From positions 1 to 48,022 of the forward strand of contig NZ_BEWG01000105.1 of NCBI RefSeq assembly GCF_002723835.1: DNA of 48,022 nt, read 5' to 3'. The notes below the pieces were generated by a model. That model made no database searches and was not told the DNA's origin. It was given only the letters and a program-made list of their open reading frames with translations. The position numbers were made by a program, and so were the translations under genes. Origin of the DNA: Mycobacterium sp. shizuoka-1 (GTDB taxonomy: Bacteria > Actinomycetota > Actinomycetes > Mycobacteriales > Mycobacteriaceae). Position 1 is the first letter of the stretch; the number at the start of each line of letters is the position of its first letter. Of this stretch, positions 43,039 through 48,022 are shown piece by piece.

Positions 43039-43081
43039 ACCCCTCATTTCCATGGTCCGGTCAGCGAGTGTGCGTCAGCCA

Positions 43082-43106
43082 CCGGGTCTTGCCGCAAGCC
43101 CCCCGG
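43082..43106 (-). promoter_or_regulatory. Rifamycin-associated element (RAE) of helR
   Basis: On the minus strand bases 43102-43084 read GGGGCTTGCGGCAAGACCC, the 19-bp inverted repeat I know as the RAE found upstream of rifamycin-inducible resistance genes. The flanks CCGG on both sides extend the dyad to 43082-43106. It lies 44-68 bp upstream of the helR ATG and directly downstream of the predicted -10 box. The match to the published element is from memory. Confidence 0.88.
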
Positions 43107-43109
43107 TGC

Positions 43110-43115
43110 GTTATA
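43110..43115 (-). promoter_or_regulatory. Likely -10 box of helR
   Basis: TATAAC on the minus strand, close to the consensus TATAAT, places the transcription start about 43103, at the edge of the RAE. No good -35 hexamer is seen 17 bases upstream, which is common in mycobacteria. Confidence 0.6.
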
Positions 43116-43193
43116 GCTTGAGAAGGGCAGACGTTCGCGGCCTCCTCCATCCTCACCCACCTCGTTGGCACGGGCTGCCCCATCGACCAGCCG

Positions 43194-43209
43194 TCGCACA
43201 TATGTTCGA
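43194..43209. promoter_or_regulatory. LexA (SOS) box upstream of dnaE2
   Basis: TCGCAC-ATAT-GTTCGA matches the mycobacterial box TCGAAC-N4-GTTCGA at 11 of 12 defined positions. Its right end is 14 bases before the dnaE2 ATG, so LexA would block the promoter or early transcription. dnaE2 of M. tuberculosis is known to be damage-inducible in the same way. Confidence 0.85.
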
Positions 43210-43223
43210 TTAAGCTCGGTGTG

Positions 43224-46200
43224 ATGAGTTGGTTCAACGGGCCGCCGAGCTGGTCGGAGATGGAGCGGGTGCTGGGCGGCAAGCCGCGCCGTTCGGGCCT
43301 GTCGCTCGGTGAGCCGCACGCCGACGGCGGCGACAGCCCGGCGTGGTCGCGCCGCCGGGAACCCTACGAGCCTCACGGCGGGCGGCTGACCCGCTCGGCC
43401 GTGCCCTACGCGGAGCTGCACGCGCACTCGGCCTACAGCTTCCTCGACGGGGCCAGTACCCCGGAGGAGCTCGTCGAGGAGGCGTCGCGGCTGGACCTTC
43501 GGGCCATCGCCCTGACCGACCACGACGGGCTCTACGGCGTGGTGCGGTTCGCCGAGGCGGCCAAAGAACTCGACATGCGCACCGTCTTCGGTGCGGAACT
43601 GTCGCTGGGCAATACCGCTCGCACCGAGTCGCCCGACCCGCCGGGCCCGCACCTGCTGGTGCTGGCGCGCGGGCCGGAGGGGTACCGGCGGCTGTCCCGC
43701 CAGCTGTCCGCCGCGCATCTGGCCGGTGGTGAGAAGGGCAAGCCGCGTTACGACTACGATTCGCTGACCGAGGCCGCGGGCGGGCATTGGCACATTCTCA
43801 CCGGTTGTCGCAAAGGCCATGTCCGGCAGGCTCTTTCGTCCGGTGGGCCGCAAGCCGCGGCAACGGCGCTGGCCGATCTGGTGGACCGCTTCGGTCGCGA
43901 CCGGGTCAGTATCGAACTCACCTGCCATGGTGATCCGCTCGACGACGAACGCAACGCCGCGCTGGCCGCGCTGGCCCCGCGGTTCGGCGTGGGGGTTGTC
44001 GCCACCACCGCTGCTCATTTCGCCGGGCCGAGCCGCGGCCGGCTGGCCATGGCGATGGCGGCCATCCGGGCGCGCCAGTCGCTGGACGAGGCCGCCGGTT
44101 GGCTTGCCCCGGTGGGCGGTTCGCATCTGCGCTCCGGCGACGAGATGGCCCGGCTGTTCGCCCGCCATCCCGAGGCGGTCAGTGCCGCCGCCGACCTCGG
44201 TGAGCAGTGCGCCTTCGGGCTGGCGCTGATCGCTCCGCAGCTTCCGCCGTTCGAGGTGCCGGCCGGGCACACCGAGGACAGCTGGTTGCGGGAACTGGTG
44301 ATGATCGGTGCCGCCCGGCGCTACGGGCCGCGGGCCGGCGCGCCGGAGGCCTACGCCCAGCTCGAGCGCGAACTGGACATCATCGCCGCGCTGAAGTTCC
44401 CGGGGTACTTCCTGGTGGTTCACGACATCACCCGGTTCTGCCGGGAGAACGACATCCTGTGTCAGGGCAGGGGATCGGCGGCCAACTCCGCCGTCTGCTA
44501 TGCACTGGGTGTCACCGCGGTCGACCCGATCGCCAATGAACTGCTCTTCGAACGGTTCCTGTCTCCGGCTCGCGACGGGCCGCCGGACATCGACATCGAC
44601 ATCGAATCGGACCTTCGGGAAAAGGCCATCCAGTACGTCTACGACCGGTATGGCCGTGACTACGCCGCCCAGGTCGCCAACGTCATCACCTACCGGGGTA
44701 AGAGCGCGGTGCGGGACATGGCCCGTGCGCTCGGCTTCTCTCAGGGGCAACAGGATGCCTGGAGCAAGCAGATCAGCCACTGGCACTCCGGTGCCGATGC
44801 GCCGGATGTCGAAGGCATCCCGGCGCCGGTGGTCGAGCTGGCGACCCAGATCAAGAACCTGCCGCGGCACATGGGTATTCACTCCGGCGGCATGGTGATC
44901 TGCGACCGGCCCATCGCCGATGTGTGCCCGGTCGAGTGGGCCCGCATGGAGAACCGAAGCGTGCTGCAGTGGGACAAGGATGACTGTGCGGCAATCGGTT
45001 TGGTGAAGTTCGACATGCTCGGCCTCGGCATGCTCTCAGCGCTGCACTATGTCATCGACCTGGTGGCCGAGCACAAGGGCATCACGGTCGACCTGGCCAA
45101 GCTGGATCTCGCCGAACCGGCGGTCTACGAGATGCTGCAGAAGGCCGACTCGGTCGGAGTGTTCCAGGTGGAATCGCGAGCCCAGATGGCCACCCTGCCA
45201 AGGCTGAAACCTCGGGTGTTCTACGACCTGGTGGTGGAGGTGGCGCTGATCCGGCCCGGGCCCATCCAGGGCGGCTCGGTGCATCCCTACATCAAGCGCC
45301 GCAACGGTCTGGAGCCGGTCACCTACGACCACCCCTCGATGGAACCGGCACTGCGAAAGACCCTGGGAGTGCCGCTGTTCCAGGAACAGTTGATGCAGCT
45401 GGCGGTGGACTGCGCGGGCTTCTCGGCGGCCGAGGCCGACCAGCTGCGCCGGGCCATGGGTTCCAAACGCTCCACCGAGAAGATGCGCCGGCTGCGGGAC
45501 CGGTTCTATGCCGGGATGGCCCAGCGGCACGGCATCACCGGCGAGGTTGCCGAACGGATCTACGAGAAGCTGGAAGCCTTCGCCAATTTCGGCTTCCCGG
45601 AGAGTCATTCGCTGAGTTTCGCCTCGCTGGTGTATTACTCCTCATGGTTCAAGCTGCACCATCCGGCGGCGTTCTGTGCCGCCCTGCTGCGCGCCCAGCC
45701 GATGGGCTTCTATTCGCCACAGTCGTTGGTCGCCGATGCCCGCAGACACGGGGTTGTGGTGCACGGGCCTGATGTCAATGCCAGCCTGGCGCATCCCACG
45801 CTGGAGAACTCCGGGCTGGATGTGCGATTGGGTCTGGGTGCGGTGCGCCATATCGGTACCGAGCTGGCCCAGCGTATCGTCGACGAGCGCAAGGCGAATG
45901 GACCGTATGCCTCGCTGCTGGATTTGACTGGACGAGTACAGCTTTCGGTGCCGCAGACCGAGGCGCTGGCCACCGCCGGGGCGCTCGGCTGCTTTTCGAT
46001 CACCCGCCGGGAGGGGCTGTGGGCGGCCGGTGCCGCGGCCACCCAACGCCCCGACCGGCTACCCGGCGTCGGCTCGTCGTCGCACGTTCCCGCCCTGCCC
46101 GGGATGAGCGAGGTGGAATTGGCCGCGGCCGACGTGTGGGCCACCGGCGTCTCGCCGGACAGCTATCCGACCCAGTTCCTGCGCGCAGACCTCGACGCGT

Positions 46201-46517
46201 TGGGGGTGCTGCCCGCCGACCGGCTGCTGGAGGTGCCCGACGGTGCCCGGGTACTGATCGCCGGGGCGGTGACGCATCGTCAGCGGCCTGCCACCGCACA
46301 GGGGGTGACGTTCATGAACATCGAAGACGAGACCGGCATGGTCAATGTGATGTGCTCTCCAGGGGTGTGGAACCGGCATCGCAAACTCGCCCAGACCGCC
46401 TCGGCGCTGTTGATCCGCGGTCAGGTGCAGAACGCCACGGGTGCGGTCACGGTGGTGGCCGAGCGGATGGGCCGCATCACGATGACGGTGGGTTCCCGCT
46501 CGCGGGACTTCCGGTGA
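43224..46517 (+). CDS. dnaE2: Error-prone DNA polymerase III alpha subunit DnaE2
   Basis: DnaE2 is the translesion polymerase of the mycobacterial mutasome; in M. tuberculosis it drives damage-induced mutagenesis and emergence of rifampicin resistance. The 1097-residue protein starts M-S-W-F-N-G-P-P-S-W, then a PHP domain (Y-A-E-L-H-A-H-S-A-Y-S-F-L-D-G), the polymerase domain with active-site acids in P-D-I-D-I-D-I-E (Asp455, Asp457), a helix-hairpin-helix region and an OB fold (V-L-I-A-G-A-V-T-H-R-Q). A GTG one codon upstream is an alternative start. A LexA box lies upstream. imuA'-imuB, its partners, are about 11 kb away. Confidence 0.97.
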   Translation: MSWFNGPPSWSEMERVLGGKPRRSGLSLGEPHADGGDSPAWSRRREPYEPHGGRLTRSAVPYAELHAHSAYSFLDGASTPEELVEEASRLDLRAIALTDHDGLYGVVRFAEAAKELDMRTVFGAELSLGNTARTESPDPPGPHLLVLARGPEGYRRLSRQLSAAHLAGGEKGKPRYDYDSLTEAAGGHWHILTGCRKGHVRQALSSGGPQAAATALADLVDRFGRDRVSIELTCHGDPLDDERNAALAALAPRFGVGVVATTAAHFAGPSRGRLAMAMAAIRARQSLDEAAGWLAPVGGSHLRSGDEMARLFARHPEAVSAAADLGEQCAFGLALIAPQLPPFEVPAGHTEDSWLRELVMIGAARRYGPRAGAPEAYAQLERELDIIAALKFPGYFLVVHDITRFCRENDILCQGRGSAANSAVCYALGVTAVDPIANELLFERFLSPARDGPPDIDIDIESDLREKAIQYVYDRYGRDYAAQVANVITYRGKSAVRDMARALGFSQGQQDAWSKQISHWHSGADAPDVEGIPAPVVELATQIKNLPRHMGIHSGGMVICDRPIADVCPVEWARMENRSVLQWDKDDCAAIGLVKFDMLGLGMLSALHYVIDLVAEHKGITVDLAKLDLAEPAVYEMLQKADSVGVFQVESRAQMATLPRLKPRVFYDLVVEVALIRPGPIQGGSVHPYIKRRNGLEPVTYDHPSMEPALRKTLGVPLFQEQLMQLAVDCAGFSAAEADQLRRAMGSKRSTEKMRRLRDRFYAGMAQRHGITGEVAERIYEKLEAFANFGFPESHSLSFASLVYYSSWFKLHHPAAFCAALLRAQPMGFYSPQSLVADARRHGVVVHGPDVNASLAHPTLENSGLDVRLGLGAVRHIGTELAQRIVDERKANGPYASLLDLTGRVQLSVPQTEALATAGALGCFSITRREGLWAAGAAATQRPDRLPGVGSSSHVPALPGMSEVELAAADVWATGVSPDSYPTQFLRADLDALGVLPADRLLEVPDGARVLIAGAVTHRQRPATAQGVTFMNIEDETGMVNVMCSPGVWNRHRKLAQTASALLIRGQVQNATGAVTVVAERMGRITMTVGSRSRDFR

Positions 46518-46592
46518 GCGAAGCGAAGCGGAAGAATCTGGCCTGAGCCGGTGAGCGAAGCGAAGCGGAAGAATCTGGCCTGAGCCGGTGAG
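46511..46592. repeat. 37-bp tandem duplication at the dnaE2 3' end
   Basis: A 37-bp unit beginning CCGGTGAGCGAAGCGAAGCG occurs at 46511-46547 and 46548-46584 with no differences, followed by the first 8 bases of a third copy. The dnaE2 stop TGA (46515-46517) lies within the first copy, so the repeat falls in the convergent gap before the HNH nuclease gene. Confidence 0.9.
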
Positions 46593-47876
46593 TCAGTCCT
46601 TTTCGTCGTCACGGGGGAGCAGTCGTTCTGGGTGGTGATAGTCATTGGTACCGCCGATGAGCGGCACATCCGGTGGTGGAATCCATTCGGTTCGGCCGCC
46701 GGGGAGTTGGCGGGTGGCCCAGCCGTCGTTCTCGACGAGTAGGTTGTCGCATTTGCAGGCCAGGGTGAGGTCGTCGATGTCGGTGGTGCCACCGTGTTTC
46801 CAGTCTTTGGCGGCGTGGTGGACCTGGCTGTTGTAGCCGTTGACCGTGCATCCGGGTGCGGTGCAGCCACGGTATTTGGCCAGCAACATGATTCGCTGAT
46901 CGGCCGAGGCCAGTCGCTTGCTTCGACCGAGCCACAACGACTGTCCGGTGACCCCGTCGAACACCGCCAGATAGTGGTTGGCGCGGGCGGACATCCCGAT
47001 CAGGTCACTGATCGGGATCAATGTCCCGCCGGCGGTGACGGCGTGCCCGGCACCGGCTTGAAGTTCCTGCAGGGTAGTCGACACGATCACCGTCACCGGA
47101 AGGCCATTGTGCTGGCCGAGTCTGGGGTCGCCGAGGCGGGAGCGCACCAGGTCGGCGAGTGCATCGTGTTGGCGTTGGGCGTGGCTGCGAAGGTCGTCCG
47201 GTTCCGGTGCGGCGGATTTCGCCATCCACGCATCGAGCATCGCCCGCAGTTGTGGGTCGGCCACCAGCTTGCCGACGCTCATGCCGTCAGGGCGCTGACC
47301 CCCGCACCACACGAAGCCGCGCTTGCGTGCCCGGTCTTCTTCCGAGTACTTCCCGTCGGGATTGAGGTGGGTGGCCAACCTGTCGGCCACTTTCTCCAGC
47401 TGATCGGGCCGCATTGTCTCCGCGTGTTGGGCCAGGGTGCGCTCGGCTTTCTCGATCTCAACTGGTCCGACGTGGTCGGGCAGATCGTTGAAAAACTTCT
47501 GAATCACCCGGACGTGCTCGCCATCGAGCAAGCCGGCCTCCCACGCCACGCCGGTGGCCGGCAACAACGCCGGCAAGTGGTCGCCCGTCAATGTTGTGCG
47601 CGGCGTCAACTGCTCGGCATCACGTACTCGACGCTTGGCCGCCGCACGGCTGATCCGCAACACGTCGGCCAGCACGATCGGAATCGGCGGGCAGCCCTCA
47701 TACCGCTCCAAGTGGGTGATCAGGTCGTACGAGATGGCGACCTGCCGACGTATCGACTTTTCCAGCCGCTCGATGGCCGCGAGCCGTTCCGGCGCGGGCA
47801 GCTCCTCGATATCGGTGGCACCGAGCATCTCGACCGCAACGGCAAGCGCATCCAACGCCGCAGTGATCGAACTCAT
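46593..47876 (-). CDS. DUF222/HNH endonuclease (13E12-repeat family)
   Basis: The 427-residue protein has an N-terminal DUF222 helical domain and a C-terminal HNH module, C-T-A-P-G-C-T-V-N-G-Y-N-S-Q-V-H-H near 350, then D-D-L-T-L-A-C-K-C-D-N. The two Cys pairs probably bind zinc. These proteins form the 13E12 repeat family in mycobacteria, often many copies per genome and of unclear function; mobile or phage-linked origin has been proposed. The ATG at 47876 gives a normal start, M-S-S-I-T-A-A-L. It lies between a tandem repeat and a repeat-rich edge. Confidence 0.92.
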   Translation of the reverse strand: MSSITAALDALAVAVEMLGATDIEELPAPERLAAIERLEKSIRRQVAISYDLITHLERYEGCPPIPIVLADVLRISRAAAKRRVRDAEQLTPRTTLTGDHLPALLPATGVAWEAGLLDGEHVRVIQKFFNDLPDHVGPVEIEKAERTLAQHAETMRPDQLEKVADRLATHLNPDGKYSEEDRARKRGFVWCGGQRPDGMSVGKLVADPQLRAMLDAWMAKSAAPEPDDLRSHAQRQHDALADLVRSRLGDPRLGQHNGLPVTVIVSTTLQELQAGAGHAVTAGGTLIPISDLIGMSARANHYLAVFDGVTGQSLWLGRSKRLASADQRIMLLAKYRGCTAPGCTVNGYNSQVHHAAKDWKHGGTTDIDDLTLACKCDNLLVENDGWATRQLPGGRTEWIPPPDVPLIGGTNDYHHPERLLPRDDEKD

Positions 47877-47910
47877 GTTCGAAACGCTACCGCGTAGCCC
47901 CGACAGAAAT

Positions 47911-48022
47911 TGTCATCTCTCACGACATCGGTGACAGTTCTGCATCAGGACATCGGTGACAGTTCGGGTGGTCTCGGTGGTGACACTTCTGCCTTCAGGC
48001 TGCGGTGGTGGCAGTTAATGAA
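47911..48022. repeat. Direct repeats at the right edge, possible insertion-sequence end
   Basis: GACATCGGTGACAGTTC occurs at 47924-47940 and again at 47949-47965, a period of 25 bp. Two degenerate copies follow around 47972-47992 (TCGGTGGTGACACTTCTG) and 48003-48018 (GCGGTGGTGGCAGTTA). The block begins with TGTC at 47911. Such repeats resemble the subterminal repeats that I associate with IS481-family elements in mycobacteria, but no transposase is in view because the window ends here. Confidence 0.5.

Noticed and set aside
43082..43106. GC-rich inverted repeat as a transcription terminator
   Set aside because: It lies between divergent promoters where no transcript should end, and the core matches the rifamycin-associated element exactly.
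47924..47992. Direct repeats as a CRISPR array
   Set aside because: The repeats are 17 bp with spacers of only 8 bp and the later copies are degenerate; no cas gene is near.

Overview
This window is chromosomal DNA from a Mycobacteriaceae species, most likely a fast-growing, pigmented Mycobacterium/Mycolicibacterium. It is GC-rich. It encodes WhiB3, SigD with its anti-sigma factor RsdA, the mycobacterial mutasome (ImuA', ImuB, DnaE2), ChoD, LpqD, HtdY, GuaB2/GuaB3 and MMPL proteins. Most of these match, from memory, proteins of the M. tuberculosis interval of about Rv3370c-Rv3416. Relative to that genome the window is rearranged, and it carries a carotenoid block that I do not know at that position there. 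No rRNA, tRNA or CRISPR array was seen.

Layout. 1-2.5 kb: a gene tail, a CocE-type hydrolase and an NAD(P)-binding protein, closed by a terminator. 2.6-9.25 kb: whiB3, an unknown helical protein, sigD-rsdA, a DUF5319 protein, guaB2 and guaB3. 9.3-21.4 kb: the carotenoid block. It has an MMPL exporter divergent from fni and a crtX-like glycosyltransferase, facing a seven-gene minus-strand operon (GGPP synthase, crtI, crtB, crtU-like, Rieske protein, DUF2784 protein, MarR regulator). AT-rich dyads built on TTAAC lie in both divergent promoter regions and are candidate sites for that MarR protein. 21.5-27.4 kb: choD, a HAD phosphomutase/GH65 phosphorylase pair and an HSL-type esterase. 27.4-33.5 kb: guaA, a class I aldolase, SOS-boxed imuA'-imuB and a nucleoside hydrolase. 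33.6-40.7 kb: a large LuxR-type ATPase regulator, a thioesterase, lpqD, htdY, a DUF899/VIT-like pair and a secreted GjpA-like protein. 40.8-46.5 kb: helR and dnaE2, divergent. 46.6-48 kb: a DUF222/HNH nuclease gene and a repeat-rich edge that may be the end of an insertion sequence.

How the genes work together. FNI, GGPP synthase, CrtB, CrtI, CrtU and the CrtX-like enzyme form a nearly complete route from IPP to an aromatic and/or glycosylated carotenoid, but no lycopene cyclase is visible. ImuA', ImuB and DnaE2 form the DNA-damage mutasome, and both loci have a LexA box. The most striking site is the 170-bp helR-dnaE2 intergenic region. It holds a 19-bp rifamycin-associated element in front of helR (RNA polymerase rescue from rifamycins) and a LexA box in front of dnaE2 (error-prone polymerase), so a rifamycin-tolerance gene and a mutagenesis gene share one control region.
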